Of a stretch of 64,000 nt of DNA, positions 9,629 to 18,928 are shown in pieces (position 1 is the stretch's first letter; the number at the start of each line of letters is the position of its first letter). The notes under the pieces were generated by a model, which searched no databases, was not told where the DNA came from, and was given only the letters and a program-made list of their open reading frames with translations. The DNA is taken from positions 1,426,001 to 1,490,000 of the forward strand of contig NZ_CP133592.1 of assembly GCF_031312595.1 (NCBI RefSeq), in the 5' to 3' direction. Source of the stretch: Methanolobus sediminis (GTDB lineage Archaea; Halobacteriota; Methanosarcinia; Methanosarcinales; Methanosarcinaceae). The translations under genes were made by a program, and so were the position numbers.

Positions 9629-9680
9629 TATATAAAGCCCTTTGATAGTTTTTGTCGGGGCTGTTCATCATTATAAGAGG
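9629..9680 (+). promoter_or_regulatory. Promoter and ribosome site of the sodium:solute symporter
   Basis: TATATAAA at 9629-9636 is a consensus archaeal TATA box; transcription should start near 9658, leaving a leader of about 30 bases that ends with AGAGG (9676-9680) eight bases before the ATG. A second TATA-like CTTATATAG lies about 35 bases upstream. The rest of 9391-9688 is AT-rich with no gene. Confidence 0.6.
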
Positions 9681-9688
9681 TAGTTATT

Positions 9689-11620
9689 ATGGAAAGTTAT
9701 CAGATATTCCTTATATTAATGGCAGTCTATTTGCTTGGACTGATAGGTATAGGATTATATTTCACAAAAAAACAGAAGTCTGTAACTGATTTCTGGCTTG
9801 CAGGCCGTAAGATCAGTGCATTAGGTATTGGTTTCTCAGCAGCATCTTCATGGATGACTGCAGGTGGCATACTGGCCGTAATTGGTCTTTACATGGTGCT
9901 TGGAATGGGTTCCATCTGGAGTTTCGTAGCACCTAACATTCTTGCACTGTTATTGATTGCCCTGTTTGTAGGTAAAATAAAACATCTGCCTGCGATCACA
10001 CAACCTGAACTTCTTGAGCAGAGGTTCAGCAGCTCTATCCGTGCTCCTGTGGCAATAATCATTGCTATTGTTATGGCTCTCTTTGCAGTTGCTGACATTA
10101 AGGGATTCTCATTGGTTCTCAGCATCTTCTTCGGTCTGGAACCTATCTATGCAGCAGCAATTGTAGCTCTTGCAATTTCAGTATATGTAACACTTGGAGG
10201 TTTCTCAGCAGTTATCTGGACTGATGTGGTACAGTTTGTGATGCTTGCTACATTCTCACTTATCATTGCCTTCGTGCTCGTGGGTGCAGCAACATCCGGT
10301 TCCGCCGATGTTTCTGCAATGTCAACTTCAGACCTTTTCGGTGACATGCCTTCTGGATGGTGGAATCCATTAATAGTAGGTGTTCCGGCAGTCCTTATCG
10401 CAATCTTTGCTATCATTCCTGGATGGATCACAGAACAGGACCCATGGCAGAGAATCTGGGCAGCAAAAGATGAAAAATCTGCAAGGAACGGTATGATCCT
10501 TGGTTCCTTCCTAATCTTCCTTATTTTCGGTGTGGCATGTACAGCAATTGCAGTAAGTCTTAACCACATTTACCCTGAAATTCCAGCTTCGTTCTCAGAG
10601 ATCGGAATGGGTGCAATGGCAGCAGCAGAACCAGCTCTTCTTGTCTACATTGTAAGCTCACTTTCACCAGTAGCAATTGGTCTTTGTGCAGTGGGTCTTG
10701 CAGCCGCTGCAATGTCTTCTGCAGATACATTTGCAACATCAGGTGGTTCATGTATTTCACGTGACATTTACCAGAGATACATAAAACCTGACGCAACAAT
10801 GAAGCAGATGATGACAATAAACAGGATAAGTGTCCTTATTATTGTAGCACTGGCAACTGTTCTTTCATTCTACATTGACAGTATCATCGATGTAATCCAT
10901 ATTGCAACTTTCATTGCAAGTGCAGCCTACTTCTTCCCTCTTATGGGAGGTCTCTACTGGAAGCGTGCAACAAAGCAGGGTGCTCTTGCAGGGCTTATTG
11001 TTGGTGCAGTTGTACAGATAGGACTGACAGCTATTGATCTTGCAAATACTGCTCCATTTGCAACAGCTTATCTTGATACAATTCACCCTGTACTCTCAAA
11101 TCACGGTGTTATTGTAGGAATGGCGCTCAGTGGAGTTGCTTTCTTTGGTGTATCTCTTGCAACAAAGCCATCTGATACTGTAAACCTTGCTCCGTTCTTT
11201 GCTGATGAAGCAGAGAAGCTTGAGAAAGAGGCTCTTATTGTTGATGAGTCTGATCCGGAATACAAGAAGCTTGTCAAGGTGATTGAAAAGGAAGTTACCG
11301 GAGACCGTGCAATTGTCAAACTCAACCTCGAAGCATCTGCAACGATCAACTGGGACAGGTTTGTAAATGAACTCAAAAACATTCACCCATCATGGGTAAC
11401 TCCTACAGGTAGGGATTCTGTTTACAGGCTCACCAAGGCCGATATGCTTGCATGTGTTTCACTTACCCGTGGAGACAGTGAGAAAGAGATATGGTTTGCA
11501 GCAGAACCAATGGCAACCGATTTTGACCTGAGTGAAAAAGAGTTCCTTATTGCTTTCAAGCAGGTTGCAGAGGCATTTGCAAACATTGGATTGTTGCTGA
11601 CATTGCCTTCTGACAATTAA
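9689..11620 (+). CDS. Sodium:solute symporter (SSS/PutP family) with C-terminal soluble domain
   Basis: A 643-residue transporter with about 13 membrane helices in residues 1-490. SSS marks include TDFWLAGRKISALGIGFS after helix 1, GFSAASSWMTAGGI, the helix-5 region ADIKGFSLVLSIFFG, and AAAAMSSADTFATSGGSCIS ahead of the later helices. SSS proteins bring in organic solutes such as proline, pantothenate, betaine or acetate with Na+. The substrate cannot be named from motifs. After the last helix there is a hydrophilic tail of about 140 residues (near 505-643) that I do not recognise. The gene is monocistronic, with a good promoter and a terminator at 11648-11681. Confidence 0.92.
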   Translation: MESYQIFLILMAVYLLGLIGIGLYFTKKQKSVTDFWLAGRKISALGIGFSAASSWMTAGGILAVIGLYMVLGMGSIWSFVAPNILALLLIALFVGKIKHLPAITQPELLEQRFSSSIRAPVAIIIAIVMALFAVADIKGFSLVLSIFFGLEPIYAAAIVALAISVYVTLGGFSAVIWTDVVQFVMLATFSLIIAFVLVGAATSGSADVSAMSTSDLFGDMPSGWWNPLIVGVPAVLIAIFAIIPGWITEQDPWQRIWAAKDEKSARNGMILGSFLIFLIFGVACTAIAVSLNHIYPEIPASFSEIGMGAMAAAEPALLVYIVSSLSPVAIGLCAVGLAAAAMSSADTFATSGGSCISRDIYQRYIKPDATMKQMMTINRISVLIIVALATVLSFYIDSIIDVIHIATFIASAAYFFPLMGGLYWKRATKQGALAGLIVGAVVQIGLTAIDLANTAPFATAYLDTIHPVLSNHGVIVGMALSGVAFFGVSLATKPSDTVNLAPFFADEAEKLEKEALIVDESDPEYKKLVKVIEKEVTGDRAIVKLNLEASATINWDRFVNELKNIHPSWVTPTGRDSVYRLTKADMLACVSLTRGDSEKEIWFAAEPMATDFDLSEKEFLIAFKQVAEAFANIGLLLTLPSDN

Positions 11621-11647
11621 CGGAACAAATAGTTCTAACAAAATTAA

Positions 11648-11681
11648 GCTTCGGTATTTTTATCCGAAGCAATTATTTTTT
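11648..11681 (+). terminator. Hairpin plus T-run after the symporter gene
   Basis: GCTTCGG pairs with CCGAAGC across a short AT loop (11648-11670), followed by AATTATTTTTT. It resembles an intrinsic terminator; archaea terminate mainly at T-rich stretches, so both parts fit. Confidence 0.65.
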
Positions 11682-11854
11682 CATGCATGATTGATTTCAT
11701 CTATTATTGTATATTCTGTGGTTATTTTCTCCTAATTACGGTATTTATGTCAAAAATCAGTATGCTACGTAAATATTTACTTCGTATATATTAAATAAAT
11801 ATAATTACTAAAACTATATCTAATGTTACTCTTATATCTTTTTTTGTGGTACCT

Positions 11855-12160
11855 ATGGAACTAAAAAACCCTATATTAGATATTGAAATGACCGAAGAGA
11901 ACAGGGAACAGTTTACTTCCATGAAGAAGGGCTTTGAAGAGCTCAACGCAGAAGAAAAGATCGATGTTATCGATTTCCAGAATATAATGCTGCAAAAAGT
12001 TTCCAAACACCGTGAAAAGTATGGAATGCCAGACAGCAGCCAGGCTCCAAAAAGAGATGCAGATGAGATTATCTCTCACATGTCACCTAAATCACTGGAC
12101 TATTCCCAGATGTGTATCAATTATTACGTGTCAAAGATTTCAGCGACCCTTAGAAAATAA
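11855..12160 (+). CDS. Hypothetical protein, about 101 residues
   Basis: Not recognised. The protein is short, highly charged and mostly helical by eye, with no membrane segment, signal or cysteine pair. It begins MELKNPILDIEMTEENREQF and ends LDYSQMCINYYVSKISATLRK. A GTG three codons earlier (11846) is an alternative start. The codon pattern and isolated position, with an AT-rich promoter-like stretch before it (TATATT near 11786), suggest it is a true gene. Neighbours on both sides are separate units, so context gives no function. Confidence 0.6.
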   Translation: MELKNPILDIEMTEENREQFTSMKKGFEELNAEEKIDVIDFQNIMLQKVSKHREKYGMPDSSQAPKRDADEIISHMSPKSLDYSQMCINYYVSKISATLRK

Positions 12161-12312
12161 CTGACTTTTGTCATTTTCATTTCCTTTTTATTTTACATTT
12201 TTGAACTCACTTTTTAAATCTCATTTTCAACAGCTTGCATGCTGGTTCTAAACTCTGTTTTTACAAACTACACTCAAAACTTATAAGTTAAATACTGGCT
12301 AATAAGATTGGC

Positions 12313-13347
12313 ATGGCAGAGATTATCTTTGATGACATTGGCAGTTTTCCTCTTCCGGCAGGTACATCCAAAGAGTGGATGGCTGGAAAGTTCTCTGAGA
12401 AGAAAAGTGATGCAGATCTTTTTAAGGTCATAAATGATGCTTTCATGATGAAAGTGGAAGCTGGTGTAGAGGTACCAACATATCCACAGTATCAGGACAT
12501 GAACGAGCAGTTCCTTTCTATCATCAGGGATCCAGAGTGTACAGAAGAACCTTTCAAAGTCAAAGTATCAGATGCCCGTATAATTGAACTCGAAGCCATC
12601 TCTGAAGTTGCAAAAGCCTACAGGGAAGAAAGCGGAGAAAAGCTCAATGTCCGTGTATGTGTGACCGGTCCACTGGAACTCTATCTTAAGGAGTTTGGCG
12701 GAACTGAATATGTGGACATATTGAACCTTCTTGGAGAAAGTGTTGACCGCTTCGTTAAGAACTCACTTTCTGTTGCCAAAGATTTCAATATTAAAACAGT
12801 TTCAATTGACGAGCCAAGTATAGGCATAAATCCACAGGTAATGTTCTCTGATAATGATCTCACAAAAGCCATGGACATTGCATGCAGTTCAGCTAAAAAG
12901 GCCGGTTGCGACGTGGAAATCCACCTTCATTCACCACTGCATTACAAACTTGCCTGTCAGACAGAGAACATCAGTGTCATAGGTGTCGAATCAGCAGCTA
13001 CACCTTCTTATCTTGATCTTATAGACAAAAAAGAACTTGAAGCCACCGATTCCTATCTCAGGGTTGGAATTGCAAGAACAGATGTTTTCAATCTTGTTTC
13101 TGTACTTAATGATAAATACAGCACAAATGTCTGGAAAGAAACCCAGTATTTCCCTGAGATAATAACTGATATGGAAACCCCGGAGATTATCTCAAAGAGA
13201 CTCTCAAAGGCATATTCCATATTCGGAGAAGCTATCAAATATGCAGGTCCGGATTGTGGCCTTGGAGCATGGCCTTCCCAGGAGATAGCTGCTCAGTTAT
13301 TGAGTAATGTTGCAGAAGGAATGAGTGATTTCAGGAAAGGGTTGTAA
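12313..13347 (+). CDS. Core-MetE family cobalamin-independent methyltransferase (methionine synthase-like)
   Basis: A 344-residue protein of the MetE C-terminal (zinc) domain type, without the MetE N-terminal folate domain. It starts with FDDIGSFPLPAG and contains VTGPLELYLKEFGG, IDEPSIGI and the C-terminal PDCGLGAWPSQE, the last matching the cysteine zinc ligand of MetE. GVESAA fits the glutamate ligand. At the first ligand pair MetE has His-x-Cys, whereas here IHLHSP reads His-x-His. Archaeal core MetE proteins make methionine from homocysteine with a methyl group from a corrinoid protein; a methylcobamide:thiol transfer role is equally possible. It is monocistronic. Confidence 0.82.
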   Translation: MAEIIFDDIGSFPLPAGTSKEWMAGKFSEKKSDADLFKVINDAFMMKVEAGVEVPTYPQYQDMNEQFLSIIRDPECTEEPFKVKVSDARIIELEAISEVAKAYREESGEKLNVRVCVTGPLELYLKEFGGTEYVDILNLLGESVDRFVKNSLSVAKDFNIKTVSIDEPSIGINPQVMFSDNDLTKAMDIACSSAKKAGCDVEIHLHSPLHYKLACQTENISVIGVESAATPSYLDLIDKKELEATDSYLRVGIARTDVFNLVSVLNDKYSTNVWKETQYFPEIITDMETPEIISKRLSKAYSIFGEAIKYAGPDCGLGAWPSQEIAAQLLSNVAEGMSDFRKGL

Positions 13348-13391
13348 AAAAAGTTAGTGCCCTTTTGGACACTACTTGTTTTATTGGATTA

Positions 13392-15308
13392 TTACACAGT
13401 CACTCCGTTCACACTATCAACCACAAAGTCGAAATTAGGGTCTGTTCCATCTGGATACTTTGCTGTATCTGAGATAACAATTGCTTGTCCATTTCCATCT
13501 GTTGTTCCCTCGTCGACATCACTTGTTAAACCTTCCCAGTGTCCGTGAACATCTGCACCTGAAATCGGGTTTCCATTATTATCCTTTACAGTGATCGTTG
13601 CTTCTACATGAGCAAAAACATTTGTTCCTGCACTTTTAGTTATTATCGGGACACCTACGTCAACAGTAACAATAACTTCCGGCTGGGGTGTTCCAGATTC
13701 ACTTATGCTTATAGTTCCTGTTGCAGTATCTATTGCACCATCATCATCGGTAACTGTTAGAATTACATTATAGTTTGCAGGTTCAGAATATGAATACTCT
13801 ATTATTGGGGTATCAGTAGTAGTATCTACATTTCCATCGCCATCAAAGTCCCATGAATATGAAGCAATTGTTCCATCAGGATCATCTGAATTAGAAGCGT
13901 CAAATCTGATTGTATCACCAACTTCTGCAGTTGTAGTTGAGATTGCCATTGATGCTATAGGTGCTTGGTTTTCTTCAACGGGTAGTTCATTGAAATAATT
14001 CAGAGCAGCATAAGCATCCACAATTCCGTATCCTGAATAGATGTCCCATCCATCCGTGTAAATATCCTTGGCAGTGTTCTCTATTGCAGCTCTTACATTG
14101 TCTGGACCACTAACTCCATTTGCAATAAGAAGGGCTGCAACACCTGCAACATGTGGTGTTGCCATAGATGTTCCCTGATAGAAGAAGTAGTTGAAATATG
14201 TGGTTTCATCATCATTCACGCCAAAAGTATTTTGGAGTATACCATCGCCATAACCATCTTTATTTAGATCTTTGCGAATATCTCCGCCAGGTGCCATTAC
14301 ATCAAGAGCTTCTCCATAATTTGAATAGTATGCCCGGCGACCCGAATAATCGGTTGCACCAACAGCAATACAGTTCTCATCGGCAGCAGGATAGGCTACT
14401 ATTCCCTTTTTATCATTTCCTGCAGCTGCAACAATGGTGACTCCGTTATCGTGTGCATAATCAAGTGCCTGATCTAGTATACCATTCTCTCCATCTGGGT
14501 CGTATCCTGGAGACCAACCAAGGCTCATGCTTATAACATCTGCACCACTATCGGTTGCATATTTTATACCCTCCACTAGTTGCGTGAGTTCTCCGCTTCC
14601 TTCATTGTCAAGGACTTTTACTGGCATGATAGAACAATCATATGCAATTCCTGCAACACCTTTTCCATTATTGGTACTCTGAGCTATTGTTCCAGTGACG
14701 TGTGTTCCATGTCCATTGTCATCGCTTGCATCACCATCATTGTTAACAAAATCTTTCTCTAGTACAAATGAAGTTCCATCGAGATCAGGAGCATTTTTGG
14801 CAACCCCAGTATCTAATACCGCTACAATGACACCGATACCAGTTGAGATGTCCCATGCAGGTTCAACGTTAATACCATATTCTGTGTTGAAGTTCCACTG
14901 ATAAGGATAATATGAATCATCAGGCACCATTGCTGCATACATAATGGAATTCGGTGAAGCAGACTTCACATTAGGATTCTTGCTGTAAATCTCCACCATC
15001 TCTTCAACAGACTTTGTTTTTGGTATCTTTAGAACCTTGAAGTCTGCATATTGACTTGTGTAAGTTACAGTTGCTCCGTTCTTAGAGTTCATAGCGTTTA
15101 TCTTTGCCTCGGACACCCCAGGATTGAACTGTACTACTATTTCTCCCGGCACGTAAGGCAGCTCATACGCAACATTGGGCAATGCAACTTCAAGATTATC
15201 TTCAAAACTGTACGCTTTGGAACTGGCAGCCATGGCGGATGTCATTGTTCCTGCTACTAGCATGCTGATAGCTAGAGCTATGAAAAATGTTTTTAAGTAC
15301 CTATCCAA
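13392..15308 (-). CDS. Secreted subtilisin-like serine protease with PKD domain
   Basis: A roughly 638-residue exported protease. Order: signal peptide (LKTFFIALAISMLVAG, cleavage near AMA-AS); a propeptide-like region with VPGEIVVQFNPGV; the S8 catalytic domain with Asp in AVLDTGVA, His in DNGHGTHVTGT and Ser in GTSMATPHVAG; a PKD domain near residues 445-530 (FDASNSDDPDGTIASYSWDFDGDG); and a C-terminal Ig-like domain with VKDNNGNPISGADVHGHWEG. No sorting motif ends the chain. An AAGGTGGT ribosome site best fits a TTG start at 15308; a GTG at 15317 is the alternative. It probably degrades protein at the cell surface or outside. Confidence 0.93.
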   Translation of the reverse strand: MDRYLKTFFIALAISMLVAGTMTSAMAASSKAYSFEDNLEVALPNVAYELPYVPGEIVVQFNPGVSEAKINAMNSKNGATVTYTSQYADFKVLKIPKTKSVEEMVEIYSKNPNVKSASPNSIMYAAMVPDDSYYPYQWNFNTEYGINVEPAWDISTGIGVIVAVLDTGVAKNAPDLDGTSFVLEKDFVNNDGDASDDNGHGTHVTGTIAQSTNNGKGVAGIAYDCSIMPVKVLDNEGSGELTQLVEGIKYATDSGADVISMSLGWSPGYDPDGENGILDQALDYAHDNGVTIVAAAGNDKKGIVAYPAADENCIAVGATDYSGRRAYYSNYGEALDVMAPGGDIRKDLNKDGYGDGILQNTFGVNDDETTYFNYFFYQGTSMATPHVAGVAALLIANGVSGPDNVRAAIENTAKDIYTDGWDIYSGYGIVDAYAALNYFNELPVEENQAPIASMAISTTTAEVGDTIRFDASNSDDPDGTIASYSWDFDGDGNVDTTTDTPIIEYSYSEPANYNVILTVTDDDGAIDTATGTISISESGTPQPEVIVTVDVGVPIITKSAGTNVFAHVEATITVKDNNGNPISGADVHGHWEGLTSDVDEGTTDGNGQAIVISDTAKYPDGTDPNFDFVVDSVNGVTV

Positions 15309-15398
15309 CTCTACCACCTTAATAGATGTTCATTAAGCAATTTGTTGAATCAAATATAAATACCTAATTTTATAGCTTACAAATATAATTATCAACTA

Positions 15399-16430
15399 TC
15401 ATGCAAGAAATGGTTCAAGACTTCCATCAATTGTCGTCATCACTTTATCCACGATTCCAAGTGTTACATAGGTCTCTATATAAGCTGCAAGAAGAAGCGC
15501 CACAATAATCAATACTACCATTTTCCATGTATATGTTGAAAGAAGGTAATCTTTTGTTGTCTTAAAAACGTACCTGGAATCTCGCAGAAGACTTTCAATC
15601 TCATCCCCGGTAAAAAGCTTGTTTTTGATAACCTCATGTGCCTGGATATAAGCAAAATGATATCCGACTGCTCCTGCCACAAGGATTGTAGGGATTTCAA
15701 TGATTCCATGTGGTATTATCGAAATAAAGAAATACACTACATTATAGAATAGTCCAAGGAGTATTCCTCTGGTACCAAACAAATCAAATCCTGTTAGTGC
15801 ACCATTAAAAGTAAAATATGCAAGCAGAATTCCCATAAGCATTCCATTTACTATCAGTATCAAAAGAGGTACTGTGTACGGGAGCATGTATGAGAACATG
15901 CGATACTCATATTTTCCATATCCACAATATTGCCATATTGTACCTTCTTTTTCCTCATTCTCATTTTTTATTTGTAGCATGTCCGGGTCAAGAGACGATG
16001 CGATACGGATGAGTATCTTATATAATGGCATCATTGTCTTTTCCATAAGAATGGAAATATTGGCATAATGTCTGTTCTTAGGTCTCATGGCAATATCACC
16101 TATCAGAAGTTTGTGTATCATCATGAAAAGACCTGTGCCAATAACTGCACAGCATGCTGCAATGCTGTTAAAGAAAAAGATCGCCCACATGGGGTTAATA
16201 TAATTCGAGGTCACCTCAACTTTGGATGTTGCTGCAGAAGCAGTGCTCATGATAACTTCGCTTACAGGTTCCGGCTCTGCAAAAAGGAATGTCAGGACAT
16301 AAGCTATCATAGCAAGGATAAATGCAAAAAATACGGATAACAGAAATACCCTGCAAGTCCATACGATATCCTTTGTACCGATATTGAACCTGTTAATATT
16401 TTTGTTCTCTTCATTTCCCATGTGCAGCAC
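15399..16430 (-). CDS. SpoIIM (DUF95)-like integral membrane protein
   Basis: A 343-residue membrane protein with five or six helices: near residues 27-50 (VFLLSVFFAFILAMIAYVLTF), 80-105, 185-215, 225-255, 260-280, and 305-330. The region NVVYFFISIIPHGIIEIPTILVAGAVGY is the characteristic SpoIIM/DUF95 motif (PHG-E-P). The family is named for a sporulation protein but is widespread in archaea with no settled role; membrane remodelling or permease-like function has been suggested. It sits about 80 bases downstream of the divergent protease promoter region and is divergent from the KaiC-like gene. Start at the MLHMG or the following MGNEE (16421) are both possible. Confidence 0.83.
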   Translation of the reverse strand: MLHMGNEENKNINRFNIGTKDIVWTCRVFLLSVFFAFILAMIAYVLTFLFAEPEPVSEVIMSTASAATSKVEVTSNYINPMWAIFFFNSIAACCAVIGTGLFMMIHKLLIGDIAMRPKNRHYANISILMEKTMMPLYKILIRIASSLDPDMLQIKNENEEKEGTIWQYCGYGKYEYRMFSYMLPYTVPLLILIVNGMLMGILLAYFTFNGALTGFDLFGTRGILLGLFYNVVYFFISIIPHGIIEIPTILVAGAVGYHFAYIQAHEVIKNKLFTGDEIESLLRDSRYVFKTTKDYLLSTYTWKMVVLIIVALLLAAYIETYVTLGIVDKVMTTIDGSLEPFLA

Positions 16431-16544
16431 TTTTACCAGTTTTTATATTATCGATGCATTGAAATACTTTATGCATTATATAATTGTATTACTATATTAC
16501 TATACCAGTATATTACTATTCATCACGTTTGGGAAGTATGATCA

Positions 16545-17288
16545 ATGCGAATACCTACAGGAATAGAAGGTTTTGATGACCTTGTACAGGGCGGTTTGCT
16601 TACAGAGAGGGTTTACGTGCTTAGTGGCCCTCCTGGAAGTGGAAAAACAACTTTTGGAGTTCAGTTCCTTGCCAGCGGTGCAAGTGCAGGGGAAGTAGGA
16701 CTTTATGTGACCCTGCTGGAATGTCCGCAGAACATTATTAACGACATGTCAAATTACGACATGAATGTTCCCGGTTTGATCAAAATGAAAAAGCTCTTGT
16801 TTGCTGATCTTGGTCCTCGTATGGAATATGGCTATATGGATGAAGTTAACGAGTTCATAACCACAGATTATGATGTAGGGACAAGTTCAATTGAGACAGA
16901 AGCTCCATCCCCTTCTATTGTATTTAAAGAGATAGCTGCCTATGTCTCAGAATATGATGTAAAAAGGCTCGTAATTGATTCAGTATCAGCTATCCGTTTT
17001 ACAACAAGGGACCTGTCACTTCAGGAAAAAGAAATGAGCAGGTTCATGCGCAATCTCAAGAAACTGGGTTGCACGACATTGATACTATCTGAAATGACTG
17101 ATCCGACTGCCTATTCTACAGAACAGTTCGCTGCTCATGGTGTAATATTCATGCATAATTTCCTATATGACAGGACCATGACCCGTGCTATACAGGTCAT
17201 TAAGATGCGTGGAACAAAACATGATTGTAATATGAGAAGTGTTCACTTCTCTGAAAATGGATTGAAAGTAGAAGGCTATCTTGAATGA
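16545..17288 (+). CDS. KaiC-like RecA-superfamily ATPase, single domain
   Basis: A 247-residue single-domain KaiC-family ATPase. MRIPTGIEGFDDLVQGGLL is the family start, GPPGSGKTTFGVQFL the Walker A segment, and RLVIDSVSAIRF the Walker B strand; YVTLLECPQNIINDM corresponds to the catalytic glutamate region. Archaeal members are often coupled to signalling proteins. No phosphorylatable Ser-Thr pair of cyanobacterial KaiC can be assigned with confidence. The next gene begins 12 bases downstream, so the two are one operon and the partner likely works with this ATPase. Confidence 0.88.
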   Translation: MRIPTGIEGFDDLVQGGLLTERVYVLSGPPGSGKTTFGVQFLASGASAGEVGLYVTLLECPQNIINDMSNYDMNVPGLIKMKKLLFADLGPRMEYGYMDEVNEFITTDYDVGTSSIETEAPSPSIVFKEIAAYVSEYDVKRLVIDSVSAIRFTTRDLSLQEKEMSRFMRNLKKLGCTTLILSEMTDPTAYSTEQFAAHGVIFMHNFLYDRTMTRAIQVIKMRGTKHDCNMRSVHFSENGLKVEGYLE

Positions 17289-17300
17289 CGGTTGTCTGTT

Positions 17301-17816
17301 ATGGTAAGGATATTCAAAAAACAGGATGATGAGAAGAAAGAACTTCCTCATGAAGGAAAAGTCCAGCTTGCAGATGCTGCACGAAGACTCGGTTTTGAAG
17401 TCGGTTATCATCGACATTCAGAAATTGGATGGGTCCGTGAAAAGCTGGTACAAATATACAGCTTTGCCGAGCAATATGGTCTCCAGGATTTTGTAAAAGA
17501 AAATTACAATAATGGAAAAGAGGAGGGTGCTAAGGCAAAGGACCGTGATACAAAGTCCGGGCTTTCCAGAATGGTCAGCAGTAAGGTTGAATCTGAAGCT
17601 CCTCCAAATTTCACAACAGAGAGAACTAAGACTGAGTATACAGTTTCTAATATTAAGTCTGGTTACAACAATGCTGATTATTCATTTTCCGGTTCATTAG
17701 ACATGACAAACCAGCCTACGCTTGTAGATCTTCCCAACAATATAGAAAGAGCTAAAGTTGTGGAAAGGCCATCATTCCTGGAAGGTGCAAAGCATCTGAC
17801 GCCCAGGAAAAGATGA
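17301..17816 (+). CDS. Hypothetical protein paired with the KaiC-like ATPase
   Basis: Not recognised. From the ATG at 17301 the product has about 171 residues. The first 80 look like a folded helical domain: MVRIFKKQDDEKKELPHEGK, then VQLADAARRLGFEVGYHRHSEIGWV, then KLVQIYSFAEQYGLQDFV. The rest is low complexity, rich in Ser, Thr, Lys and Asn, and probably disordered, ending LTPRKR. There are no cysteines and no membrane segment. The order ATPase then this protein with a 12-base gap suggests a regulator, adaptor or substrate of the KaiC-like ATPase. A TTG at 17292 is a less likely start. Confidence 0.7.
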   Translation: MVRIFKKQDDEKKELPHEGKVQLADAARRLGFEVGYHRHSEIGWVREKLVQIYSFAEQYGLQDFVKENYNNGKEEGAKAKDRDTKSGLSRMVSSKVESEAPPNFTTERTKTEYTVSNIKSGYNNADYSFSGSLDMTNQPTLVDLPNNIERAKVVERPSFLEGAKHLTPRKR

Positions 17817-17837
17817 TAAATTGTTCAAAAAAAGTAG

Positions 17838-18875
17838 TTATTGTTCATGCCCGTAGGCGATGAACCTTTGTTTTTCATCCAGGTTGGAAAGAATGAATCT
17901 GTCAGTTTTGATGTAGGAAATTTCCTTTGTTCCTTCAAGTTTTAATGTGTATTCTTTTCCGGGATTTGCAGCTTCAACTGTGTTTCCACCTTCAGTGATT
18001 TCCACAACTCTTACAGGTGAGGACTGGAGTCCAACGTAAAGGTGTAACATATCATTTACATTGAATGACTTTGCAAGAGGTGAAACTCTGCAATTTAACA
18101 CAAAGTTTGTTGCAACTGTCTCTTCTTTTGAGACAACAAATCCCCTGTCAATGTCTTTGGACTGGATTCCTTTCAGTGCAAGTCCGACCCTGGCACCTGC
18201 CGGAGCAGATTTCACATCTACATCGTGCATCTGTATTGACCTGATCTCAAGCTCTTTCTTTGTAGGATACGCGATCATTTTATCCTTCATGTTGATTGTT
18301 CCCTGTTCAACAACACCAAGGACAACACAACCGATACCAGTCACGTTGAAAGACTGGTCTATCATAATTCTTGGGCTAAGTCCGTCAAGTTCTCTTAGTT
18401 CCTCGTCAACTTTAGCGCCCATCTCAAAAATGAGTGCTTTGAGTTCTTCCATTCCTTCAAAAGAAGTTGTGGAAATTGACATGTATTCCCAGTTCTCAAG
18501 TGCTGTTCCCTTTGTAATGTTCTGGAGCTTGGCTTTTAACTCGTCAATGGCAAATGGATAAGTTGAATCTGCTTTTGTAAGAACCACAATACCGTGTTTG
18601 TATTGCATAAGGTCAAGGGCAATGATGCATTCCGCTGCCTGTGGGTCAAGTCCCTGCGGTGGAATACATAAAAGTGCAATATCTGAGAGATTAAGTGCCG
18701 TAATAAGAGGTTTAACAGATACCGGGTAGCCGGTGGCATCAATGGTTGTGAGTATGCTGTCGTTCTTGGCATAATCGTACATTGTTACGTCAGTGACGTT
18801 ACCTTTCTTTCCAAGTTTTCCGGCAAGAGTGGTCTTACCGCTTTTCTCACTTCCGATGATAGCAATCTTTGTCAT
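17838..18875 (-). CDS. Divergent translation-factor-like GTPase (EF-Tu/SelB-like)
   Basis: A 345-residue protein with an N-terminal P-loop GTPase domain (GSEKSGKT at residues 8-15; TIDATG in the place of DxxG; VVLTKAD for NKxD) and two beta-barrel domains like EF-Tu domains II and III, e.g. MIDQSFNVTGIGCVVLGVVEQGTI. Only about 35 residues lie between Walker A and the DxxG site, so switch I with its conserved threonine is nearly absent, and DATG lacks the PG of DTPGH. It is therefore not EF-1alpha or an ordinary SelB; it may bind GTP with changed hydrolysis. Its start lies 53 bases downstream of the RNA ligase, possibly the same transcript. Confidence 0.8.
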   Translation of the reverse strand: MTKIAIIGSEKSGKTTLAGKLGKKGNVTDVTMYDYAKNDSILTTIDATGYPVSVKPLITALNLSDIALLCIPPQGLDPQAAECIIALDLMQYKHGIVVLTKADSTYPFAIDELKAKLQNITKGTALENWEYMSISTTSFEGMEELKALIFEMGAKVDEELRELDGLSPRIMIDQSFNVTGIGCVVLGVVEQGTINMKDKMIAYPTKKELEIRSIQMHDVDVKSAPAGARVGLALKGIQSKDIDRGFVVSKEETVATNFVLNCRVSPLAKSFNVNDMLHLYVGLQSSPVRVVEITEGGNTVEAANPGKEYTLKLEGTKEISYIKTDRFILSNLDEKQRFIAYGHEQ

Positions 18876-18928
18876 GTAGGCACCTTTGTTGTGGTTTACG
18901 AATTAATCTATTCGGATATATGTCTTTT

